64,000 bases of DNA from Polytrichum commune (lineage: Eukaryota > Streptophyta > Polytrichopsida > Polytrichales > Polytrichaceae): assembly GCA_950295325.1 (NCBI GenBank), contig OX485806.1:55299169-55363168 (forward strand), written 5' to 3'. A program made the position numbers and the translations under genes. Positions 35,041-47,589 of the stretch are shown here, piece by piece (within the stretch, counting starts at the first letter, position 1; every line of letters begins with the position of its first letter). The notes beneath the pieces are model-generated. The model was not told the origin of the DNA and made no database searches. It saw only the letters and a program-made list of their open reading frames with translations.

Positions 35041-36591
35041 ATCTGTTCAAGACTCACAAACCTTAAACAAATTTCGAAATCCACTGCTAGTAGTGATTAT
35101 AGAACATGCTAGACTGTGACTAAAAATCCATAGGATCACCAGCAGCCTGTTAGACAACATTCCTTTAAACTGTACAACTCTGACATCCACACACTGGTAT
35201 GCAAGGTTAATTGAAAGAAACGGTTGCACCAGGAGACACTAGCCAAACCTGCTAGCAAAGCTGCGACGAACTAAAGTCCTTCAGATACTGATTGAATAAG
35301 TGCCATGTTATAGGGTGGCATGCAATGCTAAATTAGGAAAACAGACCAAAGGAACTTAATGAAAATACTTATGCTATCTGTCTACAGGAGTAAAATCCAT
35401 CTGCAGGAAAACCCCCATAGAGCAATTCAAGAGACAAGATATAATCCTGCTTCCCATAGATACAAGCAAGCATGAAACTTGTTCAGTGTCGCCGATAGAG
35501 CAAATACCTTGCGTAATGGTAAAGTACTTCTTGTGGTACAATCATGGGAGTGTACAGAGACCCAAAGCCACCCTTTGTCATCCAAACCTTCCTAGACTGG
35601 TACCAATACCAAGACACGCATACACTTATAGCAATTCCTGCAAGGCTGATAGTTTACATGGACCAATATCAACAATGGACCAACATCAAATAGAGGTGTA
35701 ACGTCCCAAGCAAATCAATTCATTGCTTCAAAACCTTTCGCAAGGGACAAATTTATGCCGTTGCTTGATCTTAACGTATAGACTAAAGCTTTGAGTACAT
35801 CCACAAGAATCAGCACAAACAAGGCCCTTACCATAACATATTAACAAAGAGAGTTAGGCCTACAGGGGTCCACTACAAGGGCCTCCTACAGCCCCAGGAA
35901 CCCCGAAGGATGGACATTCTTTTTGTTCATAAGAAACGACTCTACACAATTCACAATGGGCCAAGCAGGAGGTACTGCTTATACTGGACAGTGGCAGTGC
36001 GCAAATCCCAAACCCCGGGAGAAAGTGTTATTAAGCCATGACAGCACAAACGGTGCCATGGGACAGACAAAGAATGACCCCTAGTTTAACCTAGAAGAAC
36101 AACATGTTTCAGCTATACTTGCTTGACTACCTTTTAAAGTCCGATGAATTTTTGATAAATAAAACACAAGTCCTGGGATACAGGGAGGGGATTTATGAAG
36201 AACCCTGGCTTGTGCAAATCCCAGCTGGATTGTCCATGCCATCCCCAATAGTGCAGCTAGTTGCTGCTGCGACAGGCACCTTATTCTGTGTGCTTCGATT
36301 GCACCGCATCAGTGGGGCCTCGAACGTTGCTCCCTCGCAATATTTGCAAGATAAAACAGCAGCGCCCTGCGTATACCCACACCTGATCTTTGCAGTGTTT
36401 TTAATTTGCTTGGTAAAGTAACGCATGTATGCCACAACCTGCCTACTTAGTACAATACTCCACCCAAGAGTTATTAGAGGTCAGTATCTATGACCACCAG
36501 CTGCACTCTTGTTGAATAATATCCTCCTCTGCATCTGCAGCACAGGACAAACCTTGTAGAAAGAGTGCCTTCACAAATAGATGGGAGTGAA
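35041..36591. other. Region downstream of the TCP gene, probably including its 3' UTR
   Basis: No coding sequence is supported. The part next to 36592 is the likely 3' UTR of the minus-strand TCP gene. I could not place a polyadenylation site with confidence. Confidence 0.4.
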
Positions 36592-38139
36592 CTATTGTGA
36601 GCTTGTAGGGTCATCGCCGCTGTCTCCTTGTTGATGCCCTGAGCCACCCATAGACTGTTGGTCAGGGTTCAAGTTGCGACTATATGCATTCAAAGCTGCC
36701 AGCATTCCTAAGTGCCCTTCACCACCAAGGCCTAACCCAGTTGCTGGCATTTGTTGACCGCCTTGCTGCAATAACATAGAACCAAGCGGCATGTGATGAC
36801 CCAAATGACCCCCTTGAAGCTCTAGGCCCACACCTCCCTGTATGTTGATCCTAGGCATCAGTGTCACACCGCTAGGCAGTACTGACGCTGTCAAAGGTAC
36901 CATAGCCCCGCTGCTGCTGGAAGTCGGAGGATTACCTTGTCCACTCCCGCCGCCTCCTGGTCCCAACTGAATCGATGTCCCCGCCGGCGCAGCCATTCGA
37001 TACCCCCCTGATGGGAACGTCCAAATTTGCTGCTCCGACGGGCCAGACATAACTCCAGGGGTGGTCCCGCTTGCGCTCACCGGCAGCATCCAGATCGTCC
37101 CTGGCATAGCGCCACTGCTCGACACCCCCGCGACAGCAGGTGCCACTGCCCACATGGCTGGCATCAGGCTCGACGAACCACCTTGCTGTTGTTGTTGCTG
37201 CTGTCCTTGCTGCATCGATTGCCTTGCGGTAGCTCGAACGGGCCTCACCGGCTCTGGCTCCTCCTTTAATCGCCCTAGGGGCGCAGGCCCTCGTGGCCTT
37301 TTCCGCAACCTACTGTCGGAGGAATCCAATCCTTCGCCGACCTCTGAAGGGGCCCCCACCAGATCCTGGTGCTGAAACCCCGCCATCATGTCGTGGCTCA
37401 TTCCAGGATCACCATGCCCCAAGCCCATGCGCCGGCTGGCGTCCATAGCTCTAGTAGCATCCATCACTCGCTCCTCCGCACTCGCCCCCCAATCGCTCCT
37501 TCCCCGCTGCACCTGCTCCTGCATCCTCGCACTCTGCAAATCAGCTTCCGTTGGACCGCCGCCAGTGCCGGCCAGGCCTAAGCTGCCATGCAACACTGTT
37601 CTACCAGCCACTGCCACAGCCATGCTCGCTGAGCTCCTCAGCGGGCCTTGAATGGACGAGGCTAAGGCCGGGACCGTGCCGGTTCCTGTTGCAGCTATGA
37701 TTGACTGCTCTGCTTGTTGTAGCAGCCACTCGATAGTCTCACCATCCGATTTGTGACCAAGCTCACGAGTGAGCTGAAATATTCGTGCTGCACATGTCGC
37801 CGGCATCCGTATCCGCCTACCGCGACCATCGACTTTAGTGTGCCTATCCTTCGTAGAGGATCGCTTCGGTGGTTGCTTTTTTGCAGCGGTGGCTGCCACT
37901 GAAGCCTGCTGCTGTAAAGGTGGCTGCTCTCCTGAAACAACAGCCATCGGTTCCTGGTGACGGGTCATCGACATACTGCCCATACCGCCTACGCCCCCAC
38001 TAGATTGTCCCTCGCTGCCGTATTCCTGCCCCATACCCGCCATAGCTAACGTGGCGTCCACCTGCGAGGACCCTGGGCCGCCCCCTAACCCCTGTCCTCC
38101 CATTGACGCCATTGCCTGTGCCAGCCGCCCTGCATTCAA
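36592..38139 (-). CDS. Class I TCP transcription factor
   Basis: An intact 515-residue plant-specific TCP DNA-binding protein. The TCP domain spans about residues 92-150 (37690-37866). Its basic region is [20 protein letters not shown], followed by the helix-loop-helix with [20 protein letters not shown]. The basic region has the short class I (PCF-like) form, and the Cys in PATCAARIF is the position known in class I TCPs for redox sensitivity. Class I TCPs bind GTGGGNCC-like sites and control cell proliferation and growth. The rest is low-complexity: a Gly/Met-rich N-terminus, a poly-Gln run near residues 310-320 and a Gly/Gln-rich C-terminus. It is intronless and GC-rich compared with the AT-rich surroundings. 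The first ATG leaves a full N-terminus, so I keep it. It is the only clearly intact host gene here. Confidence 0.95.
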   Translation of the reverse strand: MNAGRLAQAMASMGGQGLGGGPGSSQVDATLAMAGMGQEYGSEGQSSGGVGGMGSMSMTRHQEPMAVVSGEQPPLQQQASVAATAAKKQPPKRSSTKDRHTKVDGRGRRIRMPATCAARIFQLTRELGHKSDGETIEWLLQQAEQSIIAATGTGTVPALASSIQGPLRSSASMAVAVAGRTVLHGSLGLAGTGGGPTEADLQSARMQEQVQRGRSDWGASAEERVMDATRAMDASRRMGLGHGDPGMSHDMMAGFQHQDLVGAPSEVGEGLDSSDSRLRKRPRGPAPLGRLKEEPEPVRPVRATARQSMQQGQQQQQQQGGSSSLMPAMWAVAPAVAGVSSSGAMPGTIWMLPVSASGTTPGVMSGPSEQQIWTFPSGGYRMAAPAGTSIQLGPGGGGSGQGNPPTSSSSGAMVPLTASVLPSGVTLMPRINIQGGVGLELQGGHLGHHMPLGSMLLQQGGQQMPATGLGLGGEGHLGMLAALNAYSRNLNPDQQSMGGSGHQQGDSGDDPTSSQ

Positions 38140-38933
38140 CCTTGATCCTTTGTGACTGTCACTGAATATGCAACTCTTACGACGTACAGGTGTACAGTTG
38201 CACCATGCGCTCCTGCTGTGACTCCTATTGTCGATGATGCACCTGCTACGGTTTCAATGCTCAGCCTGAGCCATCTTCCTTCACCCGAATCTTTCAACAA
38301 TAACTCCACTAATTTGTTATAATGTTCTTTCCGGCGACCTGCAAGTACTGTACCAGCATCTTACCATCACCTCCTGCCCACTTAACCATGAGACAAGAAA
38401 TCAATCAACCAATCCAGAGCCATTTCCAACCTCATAGAGACCCTTCAGTGCTTCCAGTTGTACAGCAGCAAGAGTACCTGCCCGCTAATCGCAAATAGCA
38501 CCATCACCCGGTCCCTAACCTCCTCCTCCTCCTCCTCATGCCGCTGCACGCGTCACCTTTCAGCCCTCACCTTGAAACTGACACAACAACAACTCGCTTG
38601 GTAAATGCTCCAACCTGCACTTTACCACCTAGAAAACCAGCAACCTAGTCGCAGCCTCCAATCATCCTGAAACCCTTCTCTGTCCTATAAATCCGTCATT
38701 GCCCATAGTCTTCCTCTCGCCCCTCTCTCCTACTCGTCAAGATCTTCTCCATCACACCCACCTCCACTCCTTGGATCCCTCGACATGCAAATGTTCGTCA
38801 CGACCCGTCTCTTGTCATGTCATCTTCATTCAAACATTTAGGAAAGTATCCCGTAATGAAGATGTCCATCGTCGAGCGCTGGATCTCGCCAAGCAATAGC
38901 GATAAGATGTCTCATCAAGCACCTGCTGTCGAG
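38140..38933. promoter_or_regulatory. TCP gene leader/promoter region
   Basis: Sequence upstream of the TCP start on the minus strand. It holds a CTC/CCT trinucleotide run at about 38516-38540, which reads as GAGGAGGAG on the gene's strand; such GA-rich tracts are common in plant leaders and promoters. No clear TATA box for the minus strand was found. Confidence 0.4.
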
Positions 38934-39054
38934 GGCGGGGGGGAGCGCGGATGCACCAGTAACTTAAGGGGTGGGGGGGTCCATTATTTGCTCTTCCCCC
39001 CAGCCCGTCCCCTTAACCCACAACCCCCCACCACGCCCCCCCCCCCGGGGCAGC
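38934..39054. other. Clustered G-runs then C-runs upstream of TCP
   Basis: Within about 120 bp there are several G-runs (up to G7-G8 near 38936 and 38973) followed by C-runs (C6, C6, C12) ending in GGGG. Each half could form a G-quadruplex on opposite strands, and the two halves could pair. It lies 0.8-0.9 kb upstream of the TCP start. Homopolymer length may also be an assembly uncertainty. Confidence 0.6.
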
Positions 39055-42000
39055 TGGTGAAAAAATATACCCATGTTCCGTGTCAACGTCAAAGACGCAC
39101 CGGGCCAGGCAACTTTCGTTCAAAATGTACTTCTAAGTTGGAAATACGTTCAGAACAAATATGTACCAATCGAATGTGTTCAGACAATATTTGAATTTGT
39201 GTCAAAACCAAAGAAGCATCGCTTAATGTTATACACAACATAATTTGAGACTTTTTCAACAATGTTTGCATACCAAGATATTGTTAGATAAAGACATGCA
39301 AAAATGTCTTTCATCACTAGCATATTTACATCCTATTAGCAATTTTTCAATTTCAAAGAACAATAACAATACGATACATTCGGTTTCCCAATACAATTTC
39401 ACCTTTAGACAATATTCAAATAAACATTATTTTTATTGATTTTAATGTTGTGAATGGTGGGTTGAGCTATACCCCATGGAATTCATCCAAAGGCCTATGG
39501 GTCCATGCCAAGACAAAACATTGCCTAGGATTGTGCACATGATAACTTTTGGGATGCTTTAAATTAAGATTGTGTTGAATTCGCAACCATTAATGTACAT
39601 TCTAAGTTGTCATCTAGTTGCTATAGAGCATAGCACATGTTGTTATAGGGCATAACCAAAGTTGTTTGATAGTTTATAGAGTGGAATTTTGTCTTTGTCC
39701 ATTTATGTTGTATCCTAAGGTCGTGACAATGTTTATAGGACTCAACATGACAAGCATTAGATCTGTTTTTGGAGCACACTTAAGTTTCAAACTTCCATTG
39801 CTATTGGTAATATCTATAGCATTGTTTTTGAAAAATCTTTTCTCCACATGTTGATTTCAAGACCTCAAGACTTATGGCAGCTGCAACCAAAAGGTTATCC
39901 AAACCACCCAAAAATCTCAAGACAAACACAAAAATTAGGTATTCTAAGACTCTTGGTTGCATTTTTATAAAACCAAATCAATAGATGGAGTAGTTTAAGT
40001 GAGATTCTATGGTGTAAATGACATTGTAGTGTACAGGGTACCTCATCTCCATTGCCCAGGAAGACACAGACTACAAGTATAGATCTCAGTCGTTCATTGT
40101 AAATTGTTCGATGTCATCCATCCATTTTGATATTCAGAATATTTCAAATATGAGCTGCCGCTTGCGAAAGTCTTCATTTAATGGTCTACCTGTCCTCTTC
40201 CTCTTTTGGAAAAGGTAGGGTTTTTAAAAAAAAATTAGAGCATAATTTTGTTCTATACAGATATTGATGGAATGGGATTATTGTTTCCATGAGGGTATGA
40301 TTGTCTCTTACAGCCAGTTTACATGAGATCCCAAGTCTCAAGTCCCACTCATGTTAACAAGTCCCAAGAAGGAGGCAACTCCCAATTTGTTTTGCCTTAA
40401 GAGGCCATTATAATATCATTTTTATTATTTCATGTGTTGGATCCAATTTTTTGGCTTGACCCAACTTTTCAACACAAATCCCCAACCTCACCTTCAAAAA
40501 CATGTTGTCATATAGGCATCCATGTCGTACTTGAGAATAAAACTTGAATCCTATATGAAATGGTAAGTATCAACTTCCATGCTTGCAAAAAGAAAAAGAA
40601 AAAGATCCTTGAATTATCACTACCTCCATAAAATCTCTTGGAGAATATTATCGAATTTAAATACCTTTAGAAATCAATTCCTCATCGTTATGAAGGGGAC
40701 AAGTTCCTCCTTAGAAGTTGATGTGGCTAATCGCATCTGCCTCACCCGTATAGATCAAAACTTGAATAAACTCTGCACCAAAGAGGAAACAAATGAAAGG
40801 CTCGTCACTACATATAGTACTAACTACATTGTCTTCATCTATCACGCCAATAAAGATCTGTAGGATTCACCCCTACATACTCAAAGTGCCAACATAATAT
40901 GTCTAAAAGTTATCACCTTTAAAAGAAAAGCAACAAAAAATGTGTCAAATTTACCCCCATCCCAAAAGCTTGAATAAAAGCTTTGAACCATTTGAGAAAG
41001 AACTTAGACACCTAGGCTTTGAAGATGAGATCCAAGACATTGCACATTGCAGGCACCCTCGTAGAAGTACAAGCAACACCACATACTATCCCCCCTTTCC
41101 ACTATTTTAGCCCCTAATGATGTACCGACAACCATAGGTAATTTAAAACACACCGAATTTTCTATGCACGATCAAACAACACAAGCAACTCAAAAACAAT
41201 GAATTTGTGAAACCCGTGTTTTAAATTATTGAATGTTTAAGAAAAACATAAATATTAACAACACTTTGTTGTGCTTAGCATGTGAGCAGATGGTGTTTGG
41301 AATCAGACAATGCCAACAAAATAATTAGTACAAACAACCTAAGATCAAATGGTGCACAAAGGCTAGACAACCCATGAGGGAATTGTGCATAGGAATCAAA
41401 GAACTTCCAATGAATGATCTTTGCATTGGAATTAAATATCCCCTTTGGAAGACCTTTATGTTTGAGTTTGACATCTCCACCTAGAAGATATGAATCGAAG
41501 CTAGACAAATTTCAATAGATGAAAATTAATCATGGGAGTTGAACAATTCTCAATTAATAAACGAATCCAATTGGAATTAGGTGGTTCCAACAAAAATAAT
41601 GGATGAATAAATATAATTGGAAATAGACAATTCCAAATAGAATATTGGGTGAATGAATCAAGTTGGAATTTAAAAACTCCAACTAAAATTGTGGATGATT
41701 GATTCAAGTTGGTATTAGATTGATCCAACTAGAATAATAGATGAATGCATCAAGTTGGAATTAAATAATTCGAGTAAAGGATTGTGATAGTGCCCAAAGA
41801 TAAAATATTCATAATAGAACCAAAGATAGAGATATGAATGGAATATTATTACCATATGAGAAAAATGCCTTTGATATAAAAAAATAGGAAAAAGGTTGGG
41901 GGAGGAGAGATGATCATTTGCCTTTCTCCTATGGTCAAGTGGTTTCGATTTCATAACCAATTTCAACATTATGTTTAAATTGTAAAACATTTGTGTGTTT

Positions 42001-42462
42001 GAAATTGGCTCCTTTACCAACATTACTAGATTCCTCCCAATTCCACTAATTTAATGCCAATCCATATGCTTTCAACCCAACACCATAAATATAAATTGTA
42101 AATGCTCACATACCCCGTCTAAATTTGAAACATATTTTAATCTAGTTCATTACAAAACAATAAATTATACTCCCCCAAAATCACACAAAATATCTACATG
42201 TCCAATTACACTCGAACCCACATCATCTTTGCATTTATCCTCACCCTTGGCCCATCCTTATTAGAATGCAAAAAGACACTAAATAATACATTGTCAATTA
42301 CACACTTTGTATCTAATTTTTGTAGCCAACAACCACCACCCCAACACCATCACAAATCCATTCATGCATTAGACAAAATCCAAACCCAAATCCATACCAA
42401 AACCCCAAATCAAGTCCATTTTCATGCATTTTTTCACTTACATCACCAAAACCCCAACTTGG
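39055..42462. other. Spacer, no supported gene
   Basis: AT-rich intergenic DNA. From about 42050 to 42462 the plus strand becomes very C/A-rich and G-poor, matching the composition right of 53804, consistent with both being one region before the LTR insertion. Confidence 0.5.
42458..42462. repeat. TSD CTTGG, left copy (outer LTR)
   Basis: CTTGG here equals CTTGG at 53800-53804, directly next to both ends of the outer LTR. Confidence 0.8.
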
Positions 42463-43289
42463 TGTGAGCCCGAATTCATGCTCACAATTCATGTTAAACT
42501 TTATAAAACACTAAAACATGCGAATTAGGATGTCTTGAGTCAATTGAGGATTAGATGGGGTTGTTGTTTCCTTTGTTAGACTGTTGATTTGTTAAGCTAT
42601 TGGCTTGAGTTATTAAGTGCGAAAAAATAAAATTTAATTAATTAAGTTGGTTAGAGTTAAGGGATGCCATGCTCAAACGGCTTGAGGGTAGGGATGTGGT
42701 GTGTGTTAGAAGAGTATTGGTCGTTTAGTGTTAGGACTCTGTTCGTTTTGGGATGGGGGTCCAGATGTCCACCGGGCCCTAGAGTTTTCCGGCTCCTTGG
42801 AAAACTGTGCTAGCAGTTGAGCAAGGAGATTCGGAGGCAGCAGAAGAGAGTGTGGCGGCTGGAGCGCAGAGCACTGCCGCATTGGGTTGCAGGGTGAGAA
42901 GTTGGTGATTACACAAGGCTGCTGCCGACAAGGCTGCAATTCGGGGGAAAATAGAGCGGGATGGGTGTGAAGTCATGCAAGGGGTTGTTGCTGATTGGAA
43001 TCCACAAGGCTGGAGGGGAAAGCCACCCTCGAGGGGAGGAGTTGTGGAAGAAAGAAATGATGGCGGTAGAGACCAACAACTTCCTCGAGATGCGGCCAGA
43101 AGGGAGGAAACTAATGAATTGGTAGCTATAGGCGTAGATTCTTGAGGAGAGGCGGCTCGCTGATCAGTTGTAGGAGGCGCCGAGGAGCTGGTCTCAACAC
43201 ACCGCAACCAGCACACCGAACTGACAAATCATAAATTCTTACTGTTACTTACCTGATGGGTCGCAATGTGGGGAAGGGGCTAAGGGAAA

Positions 43290-43720
43290 TGTCACGTGAG
43301 GCGACATCGGGGGCTAAGTCACGTCAAATTAGGAGTAAATGGACTCCACTAGGAGTCCATGTGTGTTTGGATGGATTATGGACTCCATTGGGAGTCCTAG
43401 TTAGTTGTTCATCCACTCCATGGATGAAATCCACATAGGATTGGGGTTATGTGGAGAGGAAGGCATCTTGACTTGCCATTGTTGTCAAGTCAAGTCTTGT
43501 GAGTGTGTTTTGAGAGAGAGAGATCTTGTTGTTGCTATCTTATGGCTATGGTGTAGTAGATCATGAGTAAAGCCTTTTCATTCTTTCTCCATCACTTGCA
43601 CTCTTGGATTCTCCCTTTGTGGAGTGAGAGATAGCTTGACTCTTGTGTGTGAATTTCAGAGTTTCTTAAGCATTGTAAGGAGACTTCTTAGTTTCTTGAG
43701 CTTGGAGAGAGAAACCCTCA
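43290..43720 (+). repeat. Ty3 element B 5' LTR block
   Basis: TGTCACGTGAGGCGACATCGG to GAAACCCTCA, 431 bp. Nearly identical to 52620-53052; differences include two extra GA units and a few substitutions in the 3' copy. The sequence after CCCTCAT differs between the copies. Confidence 0.85.
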
Positions 43721-44055
43721 TACTTGACAACAATTCGCTTATTTTTCATTTTTGGTTGTATTTCTGAGCTAGAATGGCCCAGTAGTGAGAGCAAATGAGT
43801 GATATAAGTGTATGAAAGCTTAGTTTGCAATTCCTTGCAACCCTCAAGAAGATTTTGAGCAAAATCTCCACATTTCTCTTTTGGTGTCTCTTTGTGTTTT
43901 CTTGAATTGTTGATGGTTGAATCTTGAGACCAAATGGAATCTCAAGTCACATCTTTCTTGCTTGCAAATTGTGGAAGCAAAGTTTAATTTTTTTCATTTA
44001 AAACAAACACAACAAAAAATAAAAATAAAAATCCGATTTGTTTTTAATTTTTTTT

Positions 44056-44079
44056 GAGCTCCGGACGGATCCGGAGCTC
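44056..44079. repeat. GC-rich hairpin in leader
   Basis: Perfect 10-bp arms GAGCTCCGGA and TCCGGAGCTC around a CGGA loop. It starts a GC-rich patch (44056-44170) inside an AT-rich leader. It could be a packaging or translation-control structure; this is inference. Confidence 0.5.
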
Positions 44080-44339
44080 ACCGGACCCTCTTGGAGCTCT
44101 TGCCAGAGCTGGGGCAGCCGTGTGCAGACCGGGCCGGGGGCGGGCGGGCGCCAGCTAGGCCCTGGTAGGGGCCCATGTAAGCCTTCCTTTTTTATTTTTT
44201 TATTTTTTTATTTTTGTTTTTGTTTTCCAACATTACTTTTACCAAAATTTGTTTTACAATTACTTTTCACCTTTTTACATTTTTTTAAATTTTTACATTT
44301 TTACTTTCACCTTTCAAACTTGGCATTTAATTCTCACAA

Positions 44340-44790
44340 ACTTTGAGGTTCAAATTTGGGGGCATACTAGCTCCGATTGGAGTGAAATTTGAGCCTATAT
44401 TGTGTGAAATTTGCCAAAGAATCCAATGGTGTAATTGGATTGTTGATTGGAATTCAAAATCATTGCTGAAATTATTAATTTCAACGCTGATTTTTGTTTT
44501 TGGGAGCAAATTAACTCCGAACGGAGTGAAATTTGAGCCTAATTTGTGTGAAATCTTCCTAGGAGTCCATTGGTGCAATTAGTTTGTTGATTGGAGTCTA
44601 TAATCACCTTGGAAATTAACATTTTCAACGCTGATTTTTGTTTTTGGGAGCAAATTAACTCCAAACGGAGTGAAATTTGAGCCTAATTTGTGTGAAATCT
44701 TCCTAGGAATCCATTGGTGCAATTAGTTTGTTGATTGGAGTCCATAATTACCTTGGAAATTAACATTTTCAACGCTGGTTTTTTAATTTT
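44340..44790 (+). repeat. 144-bp tandem repeat, three units, in leader
   Basis: The landmark GAGTGAAATTTGAGCCT starts at 44380, 44524 and 44668, exactly 144 bp apart. Units 2 and 3 are nearly identical and unit 1 is diverged. Each of units 2 and 3 has a small CTCCxAACGGAG inverted repeat. The position between LTR and gag is the usual place of Ty3 leader repeats. Confidence 0.9.
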
Positions 44791-44943
44791 AATTACCAAT
44801 CTCAAACCTTTGCACAGTTTTGGAATTCTGGGGGCCTAAATAAACACTTGGCATTTGGCAAGGGATTGCCATTTAGATAGCTAGCAACAGGTGCAGGTTG
44901 CCATTACCTTGTAGATAGTTTCCGGTACTCAAGTGATTATTTT

Positions 44944-46722
44944 ATGGTGCAAACTAGGAGCCGATATTATCGATCTCCATCACCAGATTACTTGGAGGAC
45001 GTGCATACCACAAATCTTGAGCCAGAGGTAGATACCAACGAGGCTTTTGAGCCTATTTCGGCGTTGGACATTACTAGTAGGCTTCGGATTTGGAGTGTTG
45101 GCACGTTCGACGAAATGGACGACGATCACCACGGTTCAGTGCGTGATCGGTTCTCAGGTCGAGCTTTGGGCATTTCCTTGCCCGATTGGAAACTCCGGTT
45201 CCGTACCTGGATTAAGGAGAAACGCCAAAGGTCTTCCAATTTCAATGATTGGTATGCCTTTGAACTTCTGCCTTAGCACTTGGAGTATGAGGCACTCCAA
45301 ACTTACGAACGCTGGACAGAGGGTCATCAGCGACAACTTCGGGAGGTGGAGCAGTATTGGGAGGCCCGGGTTGAGCTTATTTCAGCCTTTAAAGATGGGG
45401 CGATTGCCACCTTAGCTCCACTCACATTAAAGGAGGAGGATCCACCGGAGGAGTCTAAGGACAAAGAACTGACACTTGGGCCAATAGTGGCTGGCAGTAG
45501 CACGGCTACCCTTTCACGGATGGCACGTGCTACACAGGCAGCATTGACAGTTGTTGGTCCACCACCTCCATTTAATTCCCTTACTAAATTTGTCGCACAT
45601 TTGGAGGTGGGATATGGTGGATTTCGGCGAGACCAGATGCAGCGCATTCAGGATTTCTGCCGAGAGAAGGATGACATTCCACGGACCATGTATACGCGAC
45701 TCACACGCTTTGCTGTTGAGTCGGGAGGTGTTTTTGCTGAGAGTCAGCTTGTCAAAATCTTTTTGTCTAAGATTGACAAGTGGCTACTTGAGTTGGCATC
45801 ACCTCGGATTATCCTCGACTACGAAGCCAGAGCTACGCTTGCACAAGCGTTTGCCGTGGTTGAGAGATGTGATCGGGCTCTCTGTCAACACGATGCCACA
45901 GACATGGTATCTTGGATGACAGAGAGTACGAAATCAAGAAGAATTGTCACAGCTACTAGTACTTTAGCTGAGACTCAAACCGTTAAGGAGCAAAATATTT
46001 TGCATTGTTGGGGTTGTGGAGAAGTTGGTCATTCGAAGAATGATCCCAATTGTCCTAAGAAGAAGAAAACCTAGCTTTTGGGAAAATTAAAACAAAAGAT
46101 AGAACCTGTAAAGGCATGGGACAATTCTAAAAAGAGACAATTGAAATGTAACCATTGTGGTGGCACTAATCACAATGTGGATCATTGTTTCCAACTTCAT
46201 CCTGAGATGCGGCCTGCCAGTTATGTCACTGGAAAATCTCCAAGGGAGCAGAGTCTTGAGGCTAAGGTGGCAAAGTTTGAGCAAAAGCTCAAATCTTCTG
46301 CATCTTTTGCTCAAATTTCTGAGCCGCATGCGGATGGTGGCACCTTGGATTCGGACATGTATATGTTTGGGACATCTGGAGAGGTGGTGGCTGCGGCTTC
46401 TACTCGATCACAAACATTGGCAAATGCGGTGGCTTCTACAAGTGGTGGTAGCAACGAGGTGTCACATCCTCGCCATGCCGGACCAGTGGATCAAGTTGGT
46501 CAAGCACGTTTACCTCTTTCATTTGGATTGGTAGACACCACTGTTGTTGGGGCTAAAAACCATGTACCTTTGAGAGATGGGGATTCCATCTCGAAGGATA
46601 TTACGCAAGTAATGTCATATAAAATTCTCCATATGCCATTTTTCTCGGGTTCGGAGTTGATGGCTCCGGATTTCAAGCCTGTTGGAGTTTTCCATTTAGC
46701 TGGGAAAATGTTAGAATGTTAG
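44944..46722 (+). pseudogene. Gag domain with two zinc knuckles
   Basis: Starts MVQTRSRYYRSPSPDY, a typical Ty3 Gag start. The capsid-like part includes LTRFAVESGG and a Leu/Ile-rich helix region. Two zinc knuckles follow. The first, at 46006-46053, is C-x2-C-x4-H-x6-C, slightly long. The second, at 46147-46188, is canonical C-x2-C-x4-H-x4-C. They would bind the element RNA during packaging. Stops at 45274, 46072 and 46720 interrupt the frame. Confidence 0.8.
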
Positions 46723-46728
46723 GCGGAT

Positions 46729-47310
46729 TTGCCATCCCTTCAAGTATCCCAAGCTGTTGTTGACGTACCTGTGGCTGAGGAGGTGGAGGACTTAGCCAAT
46801 TTGCGAGTGAGCCTTGCGGATGCGGCGATCATTGCTTTTGGTAAGTACATTGATATTCCTCCATCAACAATTTCAGCCGTGGACACGTCATTTTCGAATT
46901 ATGCAGCGGGAGCGACATATCTTGCAGATATTTCTGCAAGGCCTGCTCACGAGCGGCATAATTTGCAACCTGGAGTTGTACGGCTGATGAACGACAAATC
47001 TTTGTTTGTCGTTTTACGCGCGGATATTCCTACTATTTGTGTTACACCACTGAGAGTTATGATGGATTCCGGTGCTCAACCGGTTATGATTGGCAAAGGA
47101 CTTGCTGACAATCTTGGATTGATGCCAGCAAACTTAAATCCTTGTCCATTCACAATTGTGACTTCAGTAAGGGGCATTGAACGTGCAACAGGTTACACCA
47201 AGGCACCTCTACGTTTGATTTTTAATGTGGGGGCAGGACCTACCTACACTCATTTGTCAATAAAATGTGTTATTTCTAATGCTACCAACTATGATATACT
47301 TGTTGGTTAG
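46729..47310 (+). pseudogene. Retropepsin-type aspartic protease domain
   Basis: The active-site triplet DSG lies at 47065-47073 in VMMDSGAQPVMIGK, followed by LGL and the ILVG end motif (YDILVG) at 47290-47307. This is the standard Ty3 protease layout, which cleaves the polyprotein. It is open for 194 residues between two stops. Confidence 0.8.
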
Positions 47311-47589
47311 CAAGCTCTTCATCCACTTGGCTTTGGTTTGGATAATTGGACTGAAGAGGCATGAATTAGACCGGGATGGTCTTCTGGAGATGGCAAGAAG
47401 GTATTTATTCCTGTAGCATTTGCAGCTACTTCTATGACTATGGTTGCGGAGGCAATGTTTGGTTGTAGCGGTTCAGTTGCGGATTTGCCTTGTGCTCCAG
47501 TTTTGTTGGAGGAAACATTGGACTACACTTGTAATGCAGCAGAACAACAAATTTTGCCATCTTTACAAATTTCTGCTCGGCATTTCAAG

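Noticed and set aside
36932..37940. Several long open frames on the plus strand and in a second minus frame across the TCP gene
   Set aside because: They are shadows of the GC-rich TCP coding sequence; only the frame with the TCP domain has a recognisable protein.
42779..43216. 145-residue minus-strand open frame, Ser/Pro/Ala-rich
   Set aside because: Lies in the G-rich part of the outer LTR; no similarity to a protein family and no partner in the other LTR copy.
45047..45919. Open frames in alternative frames across gag of Ty3 element B
   Set aside because: The zinc knuckles and the continuous 2,413-codon frame fix the true frame; the others are shadows.
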